This document shows positions 55,019 through 63,106 of a DNA stretch of 64,000 nucleotides, piece by piece. The position numbers and the translations under genes were made by a program. The notes below the pieces were generated by a model. The model did not search any database. It was not told where the DNA came from and saw only the letters and a list, made by a program, of their open reading frames with translations. Location: NCBI GenBank assembly GCA_963773465.1, contig CAVZBF010000004.1, positions 1,860,001 to 1,924,000 on the forward strand. The letters run 5' to 3'. Numbering within the stretch: the stretch's first letter is position 1; every line of letters starts with the position of its first letter. The stretch comes from VBAS01 sp963773465 (GTDB taxonomy: Bacteria > Bacteroidota > Bacteroidia > Chitinophagales > Chitinophagaceae).

Positions 55019-56946
55019 TTATTTCCACAAATACAAAAACACAATTGCCAGTGCCACTATCCCGCCAAAGAAATAAATGGCATAACTCTGCACTTTACCC
55101 GATTGAATTCCTTTTATCCAACCCGAAACTGTTGCTGTTGTACCGGCAATTCCATTCATCAACCCATCTACAATATTTTTATCGATCCACGCTGCCGGCC
55201 TGCCAATGAGATTGAAAATTATTTTTTTAGTGATGAAAAGATATATTTCATCAATATAAAATTTCTTATATGCTGCTTTGTATAATCCGCCTAATGAATT
55301 TGCAGATTTTCTGAGGCTTGTTATTTTCTTTTTTATACATCCATGCTGCCAGTAAAATTCCAATTACTCCGAATGCAACAGGTGCAATTGAAAATATAAG
55401 ATCAAAATGTGATTCAAGTGTTTTCCATCAGATGAAACATATTTACCAAAAGGAATAAAACCCGCAAAAATTGCACAGAAGGTCAGTATGATCAACGGAA
55501 GTTTCATAGAAACCGGTCCTTCACCATGATGCGTCATGCACTTCTGTATTCTTTATTCCAGAAAATAGAAAAATATAAACGGAACATATAGAATGCTGTG
55601 AGCCTGAAGTGAACAAAGCAATCCGATAAACTATTTTATTGAATGATAAGCGGCTAAAAAATTTCTTCTTTACTGAAGAATCCTGCAAACGGCGGAATGC
55701 CTGCAATGGCAAGACAGGCAATAAGAAAACTCAGATGTGTGACCGGCATATATTTTCTCAAGCCACCCATATCTTTCATTTCATTGCTATGAATAAAATG
55801 AATGACAGCACCGGCACCAAGGAATAATAATGATTTGAAAAATGCATGAGTAAATAAATGAAACATGGAAGCTGTATAACCAAGACCATTTTCACCACCA
55901 TATCCCGATACACCAAATGCAAACATCATATAGCCGATCTGCGACATGGTGGAATAGGCCAGTACTCTTTTAATATCAGTTTGTGTACAGGCAATAATAG
56001 CAGCAAGAAATGCAGAAACAATCCCAACAAAGGTAACAATGCTTAATGCAGCATGTGTAAGTGAAAACAATGGAAATAATCTTGCAACAAGATAAACACC
56101 GGCCACAACCATCGTTGCTGCATGTATCAATGCAGAAACAGGAGTGGGGCCTTCCATTGCATCAGGCAACCAGATATGCAGCGGGAACATGGCTGATTTA
56201 CCTGCACCACCAATAAATACCAATGTCAATCCCCATGTAAGAACACTTACACCAAGAAAAGATGCAGTTGTGATTGCAAGGAATTGCGGTGATTGCTGAT
56301 CTGTTAATCGTTCAATGAGTGTATTGAAATCAAGTGTGCCGCCATAAAAAGCAAGAATTAAAATACCAATCAGAAAACCGAGATCAGCAAAACGTGTAAC
56401 AATAAATGCTTTTTTAGATGCAGCAACTGCAGAGGGCTTATCATAATAATAACCGATCAGCAAGTAAGAAGAAACACCCACCAGTTCCCAGAAAATGTAT
56501 ATCTGGAAAAGATTACTTGAGACAACTAATCCAAGCATGGAGAAAGTAAACAAAGCAAGAAAGGCATAATAGGTTGCAAATCTTTCTTCACCTTTCATAT
56601 AACCAAGACTGAAAATATGTACCATCAGTGAAACAAATGTCACTACCACGAGCATCATCACGGAAATAGGATCGAGAATAATGCCCATATCAATGCTGAC
56701 ATTCTCAGAAAAAGAAAGCCAGGTGAATTTTAATGCCGTAATAGTTTGATAGGTATCACCAACTTTTCCATCAATAAAAAAATAATTGTATGCCGTGTAT
56801 AACGATAGTATAGTTGATACAAGCAATAATCCCGTTCCAATGATTCCCGAAGAGTTTTTAAAATATTTTCTGCCAAACAGTCCAAGCAAGACAAATCCTG
56901 CTAAGGGCAGAAGCGGAATCAGTGCTATGTAATTATAATTATTCAT
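55019..56946 (-). CDS. nuoL: NADH-quinone oxidoreductase subunit L (several frame breaks in the C-terminal part)
   Basis: About 642 codons. The first 430 residues are intact and carry FWELVGVSSYLLIGYYYDKPSAVAASKKAF, FPLHIWLPDAMEGPTPVSALIHAATMVVAGVYL and the FFSKEEI end. Between about 55665 and 55340 the reading frame changes at least four times: after the ATTTTTT run near 55657, near 55635, near 55600 and near 55520-55380. Pieces such as NKIVY-IALFTSG, TAFYMFRLYFSIFWNKEYRS and MKLPLIILTFCAIFAGFIPFG lie in alternating frames. From 55363 down the last 114 residues are continuous (lateral helix region). Sequencing error is likely. Confidence 0.85.
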
Positions 56947-57161
56947 TTGACCTCACCCTCGTTCCCTCTCCTTTAGGAGAGGGAGGCTGGGCTCTCGTTT
57001 TTTAATTTATCTATTGTAATTAAGCATTTCAACAATATTAATTCTGTTCAACATCTTTAAACATTTCAAATAAGCTGGCCTTGTGCGCCGATGGCCTTCA
57101 CCGTTGGGGAAGGTCGGGATGGGGCCGGTCTTAATATTTCATTTCTTCAGCACTTTCCACA
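56947..57161 (-). repeat. nuoL-nuoK gap: composite palindromic element
   Basis: CCCTCTCC-ttta-GGAGAGGG (56964-56983) adjoins nuoL, preceded on the gene strand by GGTGAGGTCAA next to the nuoL ATG. Then a 30-bp AT-rich unit TAATTTATCTATTGTAATTA...CATTTCA (57003-57031), the AAATAAGCTGGCC tag (57069-57080) and the distal CCTTCACC-gtt-GGGGAAGG (57095-57113) ending near nuoK. This is the most complete member of the family. Confidence 0.75.
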
Positions 57162-57446
57162 TCAATTGATCTGATGACTGCGATATAAATTAATAATGAT
57201 CGCAATAGCAACCGCTGCTTCTGCTGCCGCGATCGTAATAATAAATATGGTAAAGAAAATGCCATCGAGTTTGTCAGGGTACAGGTATTTATTAAATACC
57301 ACGAAATTGATATTCACACTATTCAATATTATTTCAATCGACATCAGCATCGTGATCATGTTACGGCGGGTAAACAAGCCATACATGCCGATAAAAAACA
57401 ATGCAGTGCTTACAAATAAAATATGTGATATCGGTATATCAGTCAT
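57162..57446 (-). CDS. nuoK: NADH-quinone oxidoreductase subunit K
   Basis: 94 aa from ATG 57446 (longer in-frame starts reach into the repeat). Three helices; ITMLMSIEIILNSVNINFVVFN (Glu of TM2) and AAAEAAVAIAIIINLYR (Glu of TM3) are the conserved channel residues. Membrane subunit of complex I. Gaps on both sides hold repeat elements. Confidence 0.93.
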   Translation of the reverse strand: MTDIPISHILFVSTALFFIGMYGLFTRRNMITMLMSIEIILNSVNINFVVFNKYLYPDKLDGIFFTIFIITIAAAEAAVAIAIIINLYRSHQIN

Positions 57447-57551
57447 AAAAGCATTTCCCTCGTTCTCCCGATAAAATCGGGAGAGGTTGGGCAATTTTTT
57501 TCTATTAAACAATTGTAATTAGCATTTCATACTTTGATTTTCATTCATCAT
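57447..57551 (-). repeat. nuoK-nuoJ gap: palindrome CTCCCGATaaaATCGGGAG and AT-rich unit
   Basis: The palindrome (core CCCGAT 57467-57472, ATCGGG 57476-57481) lies about 20 bp upstream of nuoK. A copy of the AT-rich spacer (AATTGTAATTAGCATTTCAT, 57511-57530) follows. The distal palindrome and the AAATTAGCTGGC tag (57587-57600) fall inside the nuoJ reading frame. Confidence 0.7.
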
Positions 57552-58157
57552 TTATTGAAGTGTTTTGTTTTCGTTGTCGATCTTCAAATTAGCTGGCTCC
57601 TGTGCGTCGGTGGCCTTCCCCGTTGGGGAAGGTTGGGATGGGGTCATGGCCAGGGCCGGGGCCTTTATCGCAATTACAATACAACCCACCATTGCTGCCA
57701 ATAATAAAATGCTCACCACTTCAAAAGGCAATGCATAACCATTTTCGCCGGTGGCGAGCATTTGGTTGCCAATTTTATTTACACTCGCGTCAAATTCTTT
57801 ATCACCTGCCTGGAAATTATTTTTATATACCAGGAAATATGTCAAAGCAAAGCCGAAGAAAACAGCAAGTATTGATGCAATGGTTCTGAGCACGGGCGGT
57901 TTTTGCATTTCTTTGCCTGCCTGTTGCGTAAGAAAAAGAGAAAAAATAATAAGCACGACAATGCCACCTACATACACCACTATTTGCACAGCTGCAATAA
58001 ATTCCACTTCCAGCCAAAAGTATAAGCCGGCAATGCCAATCAATGAAAACAATAACCATATAGCCGAGCGGAAGATCTTCCTGGTAGTAACAGAAAGTAT
58101 ACCAGTGCCTAAAATAAAGGCAGCTATAATGTAGAAAATTACTTGTGATGCAGTCAT
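57552..58157 (-). CDS. nuoJ: NADH-quinone oxidoreductase subunit J with repeat-derived C-terminus
   Basis: 201 aa from ATG 58157 (MTASQVIFYIIAAFILGTG; an upstream in-frame start lies in repeat DNA). Five helices; GGIVVLIIFSLFLTQQAG and VVSILLLAAMVGCIVIAI are family marks. The tail from about residue 166 (PALAMTPSQPSPTGKATDAQ...) is encoded by the CCTTCCCC-gtt-GGGGAAGG palindrome (57614-57632) and its flanking tag, which has joined the reading frame up to the stop at 57552. Thus about 25-35 residues are derived from a dispersed repeat. Confidence 0.92.
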   Translation of the reverse strand: MTASQVIFYIIAAFILGTGILSVTTRKIFRSAIWLLFSLIGIAGLYFWLEVEFIAAVQIVVYVGGIVVLIIFSLFLTQQAGKEMQKPPVLRTIASILAVFFGFALTYFLVYKNNFQAGDKEFDASVNKIGNQMLATGENGYALPFEVVSILLLAAMVGCIVIAIKAPALAMTPSQPSPTGKATDAQEPANLKIDNENKTLQ

Positions 58158-58464
58158 AGCCTCATCCGGCCCCCTCCCAACCTCCCCCAACGGGGGAGGA
58201 GTAAGGCCAAGCTTTGGTTTTTTAATTTATCTATAGCAATTAAGCATTTCAACTTTCGATTCCTTATTCAACATTTTTTACTCGCATTAAAATCAATCAG
58301 GCATTTCAGGTAAGTTGGCCGTGTGCGCCGATGGCCTTTCCGCCAAATTCCAAAAAACAAGAAACAAAAATCAAATAAATTCAAAATGATAAACCAGGTG
58401 GCGTCTTTTTTAATTTTGTTTTTTGATTTTTATTTGGTTCTTGTCAATTGTCTTTTGTGATTTA
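58158..58464 (-). repeat. nuoJ-nuoI gap: composite element plus second inverted repeat
   Basis: CCTCCCCC-aac-GGGGGAGG (58181-58199) abuts nuoJ with GATGAGGCT just before its ATG. The AT-rich unit (58223-58252) and the AGGTAAGTTGGCC...GATGGCCTTTCC tag (58309-58345) follow, but the distal palindrome is cut short. A separate imperfect inverted repeat (ACAAGAAACAAAAATCAAAT at about 58351-58375 with ATTTGGTTCTTGTC near 58432-58446) replaces it and ends close to the nuoI stop. Confidence 0.7.
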
Positions 58465-58944
58465 TTATTCAATTCCTTCCCTGATCTTACTTCCCGGGTT
58501 ATTTAAAATCTTTGTCAAATTTGTTCTGTCGAAAACACTGTGCTCGAATGTCTGTGCCATTTTAATGGCATCGGTCGGACAAGCTTCGATACACAAGTTG
58601 CAAAACGTACATAACTCAAGGTGATATACAAATTTGTCAATTGCTTTTTTCTTTTTACCATCAGGTTGTATATCAAACTTAGTGACAATTTTAATAGTTG
58701 CATTCGGACAAGCTAACTCACAAGCGGTACAGCCGGTGCATGCATGTTCATTTTGTTCATCATGTATCATCACTACTTCACCACGAAAACGTTCCGGCAA
58801 TACCAGCGTGTCTTTATTATCAGGATATTGCTGCGTGATCTTTTCTTTTCCATGACGCAAAGCATAGCCCCCCGTTACTTTCATACCGGTTGCGAGTGAT
58901 TTAACACCTTTGAAAACTTCTTTTATGTATTTTACTATGAACAT
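58465..58944 (-). CDS. nuoI: NADH-quinone oxidoreductase subunit I (2x[4Fe-4S])
   Basis: 159 aa, intact. Two ferredoxin motifs, CTGCTACELACPNATIKI (about 71-88) and CTFCNLCIEACPTDAIKM (about 112-129), bind clusters N6a and N6b. N-terminal KYIKEVFKGVKSLATGMKVTGGY is the family start. It carries electrons towards NuoB in the Q module. GGATGAGGCCAA lies just before its ATG. Confidence 0.95.
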   Translation of the reverse strand: MFIVKYIKEVFKGVKSLATGMKVTGGYALRHGKEKITQQYPDNKDTLVLPERFRGEVVMIHDEQNEHACTGCTACELACPNATIKIVTKFDIQPDGKKKKAIDKFVYHLELCTFCNLCIEACPTDAIKMAQTFEHSVFDRTNLTKILNNPGSKIREGIE

Positions 58945-59176
58945 TTGGCCTCATCCCTCATTCCCTTCTCCTATAGAGAAGGGAGGCCGGGCTTAGGTTA
59001 ATAATTTATCTTTTGTAATTAAGCATTTCATCTTTTGTTTTCTAATCAGCTGAATAGAATACTGAAAGTACAAGAGTGCGACGCAACCGAAGCTTAATAG
59101 TAGCACTTCAGCTTGTAACATAAAAACCAAAATTCGATTAAAAGAACTTTTCATATTCATCACTCACCATTCACCT
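58945..59176 (-). repeat. nuoI-nuoH gap: palindrome, AT-rich unit and TTGCGTCGC repeat copy C
   Basis: CCCTTCTC-ctata-GAGAAGGG (58963-58983) next to nuoI, the AT-rich unit (59002-59030), then copy C (59051-59108) of the GTTGCGTCGC family in inverted orientation relative to copy D at 60366-60420. The usual distal palindrome is missing. Confidence 0.7.
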
Positions 59177-60183
59177 CTAAAAATGCCATCCCAATATTGC
59201 AATCAATGTCACCAATAAAATATTAAACATACTGATTGGTAACAAATATTTCCATTCAAGATTTAATAACTGATCGATGCGCAACCGCGGGAATGTCCAG
59301 CGAAACCACATGATAACAAATATTAAAAAAAATGTTTTTCCAAAAAACCAAATGACTTGATGGAATATAATCCATGATCTCGATTAAACTTTGTTCCGGT
59401 GCCGATATGCAATGGCATCCACCCGCCAAGAAACAAGGTAGCCCCGATTGCACACACAACAAATATGTTTACATATTCGGCCAGAAAGAACAATGCGAAT
59501 TTCATTCCTGAATATTCAGTATGAAAGCCTGCCGTCAATTCTGATTCTGCTTCTGCAAGATCAAATGGTGCACGGTTGGTTTCTGCAGTTACTGCGATCA
59601 TAAAAATCACAAAGGCGATCCATACAGGAATATGTCCTTTGAATATCCACCAGCCATTTGCCTGTGCATCAACGATGGAAGAAATTTTCAGATCACCGGT
59701 GAGCACAACGATAACAAGAATAGCAAAGCCGGCAGACAATTCATAACTCACAATCTGTGCGCCACTGCGCATGGCACCCAGCAATGAATATTTATTATTA
59801 CTTGCCCAACCTGCCATCAAAATACCGATCACTGACACAGATGAAACAGAAGCGACAAACAAAACTCCAATATTGATATCCCACATCTGAAAATCTTTTG
59901 CAAACATCAGTGGCGCCATCATCACCATCGCAATGATCATGACAATAAATGGCGCTAGATTAAATAAAAATTTATCGGCACCATCAGGTGTCATTCCTTC
60001 TTTCACCATCAGCTTTAATGTATCAGCCGCTGTTTGAAACATGCCGCCAGGCCCGACACGATTTGGGCCGAGCCGCAATTGCATCCATGCTGAAACTTTT
60101 CTTTCCATCATGATCAGCACCAGGCCAAGCAATGCAAACAAACTAATGATGCATACACCTACGATGACAAATTCGATCAGCAT
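59177..60183 (-). CDS. nuoH: NADH-quinone oxidoreductase subunit H (two frame breaks near the C-terminus)
   Basis: About 335 codons. Eight helices; MERKVSAWMQLRLGPNRVGPGGMFQTAADTLKLM, AETNRAPFDLAEAESELTAGFHTEYSGMKFALFFLAEY (the E-rich loop to the quinone cavity) are intact. The frame changes after GTKFN (near 59380) and again near 59365; afterwards FLIFVIMWFRWTFPRLRIDQLLNLEWKYLLP and ILGWHF complete the family sequence to the stop at 59177. Joins the membrane arm to the quinone site. Confidence 0.9.
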
Positions 60184-60632
60184 AGGCCAGGGTTGGATTG
60201 AATGTTATTATTCAGCCATTGATGAATACTGTTTGCTATGTTTTCTAAACTTGGCATACCCCCTGTCCTCCGCCAGAGGCGGAGAGACTTAGATTGTTAT
60301 TATACTATTTAAATAATTGTTTTCTATTTGTTGCATGTACTTTTTTTATTTTCCAATCTGCATTACTACTATTAAGCTTCCGTTGCGTCGCACTCTTGTG
60401 CGTTCGGTAATACTATTCAGCGGCCCCATCCTCCATCTCCTTCTCCTTCTCCGCCAGAGGCGGAAAGGAGCGGTGTTTTATCTCTTTAATCAATTTTAGT
60501 TCTACCACATCATCTTTGAATCTCAGCTCTACATTTATCAACTATTCCAAATTATTTCAGCTAATTCAAATTAGCTGGGCTTGTGACAGGATAGCCTTCC
60601 CCGTTGGGGAAGGTCGGGAAGGGGCCTGGCCT
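60184..60632 (-). repeat. nuoH-nuoD gap (449 bp): several repeats, no nuoE/F/G
   Basis: CTCCGCC-aga-GGCGGAG (60268-60284) and a second copy TCCGCC-aga-GGCGGA (60450-60464), copy D of the GTTGCGTCGC repeat (60366-60420), the AAATTAGCTGGGC tag (60568-60580) and the distal palindrome CCTTCCCC-gtt-GGGGAAGG (60595-60613) fill the gap. No ORF in any frame resembles NuoE, NuoF or NuoG, and 449 bp could not hold them. Confidence 0.75.
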
Positions 60633-61774
60633 CTACCTATCAATATCCGGTATCACCAAATCCAACATTCCCATCATCGCAACCAGATCACCGATCTTTC
60701 CTCCTCTTGCCATATGATCCAATGCAGACAGATTAGAAAAACCAGGTGAACGGAATTTAATCCTATATGGCGTAGTGCCGCCTTCACTTACAATATACAC
60801 TCCAAATTCACCTCTTGCTGTTTCCACTCTTGAATAAAATTCTCCTTTTGGTAATTTCAAAACTGCTTTTGTTTTTGCCTGGAAATCTCCTTCCGGAATA
60901 TTATCGATCAATTGTTCAACAATTGAAAGTGATTGCTGCATTTCTTTCATCCGAACCATATAACGGGCAAAACAATCACCGCCTGTTTCAATTATTTCAT
61001 CAAATTGCAATTTGCTATATACTTCATAAGGATATAATTTCCTTATATCACAACTTACACCGCTTCCTCTTGCAGTTGGTCCTGTGCAACCATAAGAGAT
61101 CGCATCTTCTTTTGAAAGATAGCCAACACCTTTCATCCTGTTTTGAAAAATAATATTGCCGGTCACCAGTTCATCATATTCATCGATCTTCGTTTTGAAA
61201 TGTGTAATAAATTCTTTTACTCTTCTTTGAAAATTTGGATGAAGATCAGCCATCACACCACCCGGTACCATATAATTCATCGTTAATCTTGCGCCACAGG
61301 TTTCTTCCATGATATCATTGATCATTTCTCTTTCCCGAAAAGCATGAAAGAAAGGAGTGAATGCACCAATATCCATTGCCACGGCTCCCCACCACAGCTG
61401 ATGTGATGCAAGTCTTGTTAATTCATCCATCAATACTCTTATCACCTGTGCTCTTGGCGGAACTTCTATCTGCAATCCTTTTTCCACACATAAAGCACAA
61501 CCATGATTATTGATGTGTGAAGAAAGATAATCCATCCTGCTGGTAACATAAATGAATTGACGGTAACTTAAACTCTCACACATTTTTTCAATAGAACGAT
61601 GGATATAGCCAAGATGTGGTTCCACTTTTTTAATGGTTTCTCCATTCAATGTAATAACCAAATGCAAACACCATGAGTAGAAGGATGCTGAGGACCGATA
61701 TTAATGATCATATCGCCAAACACATCGGGTTCGCCGACACCAGGTTGTTTTAATATTTCGGTTTCTCTGTACAT
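60633..61774 (-). CDS. nuoD: NADH-quinone oxidoreductase subunit D (one base missing)
   Basis: About 381 codons. The N-terminus from ATG 61774, MYRETEILKQPGVGEPDVFG and IINIGPQHPSTHGV, is in one frame; after a break near 61667 HLVITLNGETIKKVEPHLGYIHRSIEKM continues to the end (RMVRMKEM, GEFGVYIVSEGGTTPYRIKFRSPGFSNLSAL). The break is a lost T in GTTTG, and the span 1142 nt (3n-1) agrees. NuoD lines the quinone pocket; the His-Asp region PQHPSTHG is intact. It is a separate gene from nuoC here. Confidence 0.9.
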
Positions 61775-61946
61775 TATGTTGGCCTCACCCTCTTATCCCT
61801 CTCCAAAGGAGAGGGACGGTGCTTCATATCTTTAATAAACTAATTAATTTACAATTCAACTTAAGTTATTTAATGAGCATATTATCCTTGTATTTCAAAT
61901 AAGTTGGCTTTGTGTCCAGCAACCTCCCTTTAGGGGGATTGGGGTC
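61775..61946 (-). repeat. nuoD-nuoC gap: composite palindromic element
   Basis: TCCCTCTCC-aaa-GGAGAGGGA (61796-61816) is 22 bp upstream of the nuoD ATG, with GGTGAGGCCAAC in between. The TTTCAAATAAGTTGGCTTTGTG tag (61894-61914) and a degenerate distal palindrome CCTCCC-ttta-GGGGG (61923-61937) end 10 bp before the nuoC stop. Confidence 0.7.
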
Positions 61947-62406
61947 TTATAGTTTTATCATATTAACCGGATCTTCAAAATCTTTCCGCATCGGGTTTCT
62001 TCCTTCCCATCCATCTGGTAATATCAATAATCGCAGATCAGGATGATTCAAAAAATTTACACCAAACATTTCATACGCTTCGCGTTCATTGAAATTCTGC
62101 TGTTCTCCAGATATGCGATACTGTTTCTATTTCAGGTTTATTTCTGTCAAGTTTTGATTTTACTACTAACTGATGGCGATATGTTGTTGACGTCAAATGA
62201 TAAACCATGGTAAGATGTGTTTTCCAATCAACACAGGTCAGGCAAAACAGATAATCAAAACTGAGTTCAACTTTATTCCGAAGGATCTCTGCAACAGAAA
62301 TCCAATCGCCAGGAGCAATATTTATAGTTAACCATTCGCCGCTTTCTTCAAGAGTAGCGGAAGGAAATAATTCTGTAATTTTTATTTTTAATTCTTCATT
62401 TGTCAT
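61947..62406 (-). CDS. nuoC: NADH-quinone oxidoreductase subunit C (one-base frame break)
   Basis: About 153 codons. MTNEELKIKITELFPSATLEESGEWLTI opens it, LFCLTCVDWKTHLTMVYHLTSTTYRHQLVV and HIWRTAEF follow; after the break near 62090 the sequence continues NEREAYEMFGVNFLNHPDLRLLILPDGWEGRNPMRKDFEDPVNMIKL, the family end, to the stop at 61947. The span 460 nt is 3n+1. Peripheral subunit beside NuoD. Confidence 0.9.
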
Positions 62407-62425
62407 TTATAAAATGCTTCTTGCT

Positions 62426-62442
62426 CTCCGCTGCCGGCGGAG
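62426..62442. repeat. Small CTCCGC / GCGGAG palindrome between nuoC and nuoB
   Basis: CTCCGC (62426-62431) and GCGGAG (62437-62442), 20 bp upstream of nuoC and 9 bp from the nuoB stop. It is a short relative of the CTCCGCC-aga-GGCGGAG units of the nuoH-nuoD gap. Confidence 0.55.
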
Positions 62443-62450
62443 GTGTAAGT

Positions 62451-63032
62451 TTACTTTCTTCTCTTATTTGTTCTCTTGTCAATCCTCTTTTTATTTTTTC
62501 CTGTAATGATATCAATGCATGTTATCAATGCTTCCGGTCTTGGCGGGCAGCCTGCAATATACACATCAACCGGTATTATATGATCAGCGCCTTTTACAAC
62601 AGAATAAGTATTATAAAAAAAAGGGCCGCCGCTGGTAGCACAGGCTCCCATTGCGATCACATATTTCGGATCAGCCATTTGATCGTATAATCTTTTCAGC
62701 ACAGGCGCCATTTTATTTACAATGGTTCCGGCAATAATAATTACATCTGCTTGTCGTGGTGTGGCTCTTGCCACTTCAAATCCAAAACGGCTCCAATCAT
62801 ATTTGGCAGAAGCGGTGCTCATCATTTCAATTGCGCAGCAACTGGTACCAAATACCAGTGGCCATAATGAATTTGACCTTGCCCAATTGATCACATCATC
62901 CAGCTTGCTTACCAATACTCCACCGGAAGGAGTTTGATGAACTTCTCCCGGAAAAGCAAGCGGTGAATCGGATTGGAATTTACCCTCCCCAATTTTCGAA
63001 GAATCATTATTTGTCGTTACATCATTGGACAT
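62451..63032 (-). CDS. nuoB: NADH-quinone oxidoreductase subunit B
   Basis: 193 aa from ATG 63032 (MSNDVTTNNDSSK); a longer in-frame start at 63116 reads through the repeat in the gap and is unlikely. Cluster N2 ligands are in GTSCCAIEMM, MGACATSGG and IAGCPPRPEAL, all present. The C-terminus ends in a basic KNKKRIDKRTNKRRK tail. Part of the Q module with NuoC, NuoD and NuoI. Confidence 0.95.
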   Translation of the reverse strand: MSNDVTTNNDSSKIGEGKFQSDSPLAFPGEVHQTPSGGVLVSKLDDVINWARSNSLWPLVFGTSCCAIEMMSTASAKYDWSRFGFEVARATPRQADVIIIAGTIVNKMAPVLKRLYDQMADPKYVIAMGACATSGGPFFYNTYSVVKGADHIIPVDVYIAGCPPRPEALITCIDIITGKNKKRIDKRTNKRRK

Positions 63033-63106
63033 TTTATGAAAATGATACTTGTTAAATAAGTTGGCATGTGCCAGGCAAAGCCCCTCCTTGGAGGGGTTTA
63101 GGGAGG
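63033..63106 (-). repeat. nuoB-nuoA gap: composite element
   Basis: Tag TTAAATAAGTTGGCATGTGCC (63050-63070) and palindrome CCCCTCC-tt-GGAGGGG (63081-63096) followed by TTTAGGGAGGC, ending at the nuoA stop. It has the same order of units as in the other nuo gaps; the proximal palindrome near the nuoB start is absent. Confidence 0.65.

Noticed and set aside
55521..55721. Independent 66-aa ORF with MPVLPLQAFRRL
   Set aside because: Its C-terminal part (NKIVYRIALFTSG) is NuoL read in a shifted frame; it is part of the broken nuoL.
60184..60632. Possible frameshifted nuoE, nuoF or nuoG remnant between nuoD and nuoH
   Set aside because: The gap is too short for any of them and shows only repeats; no cysteine motif of NuoE/F/G in any frame.
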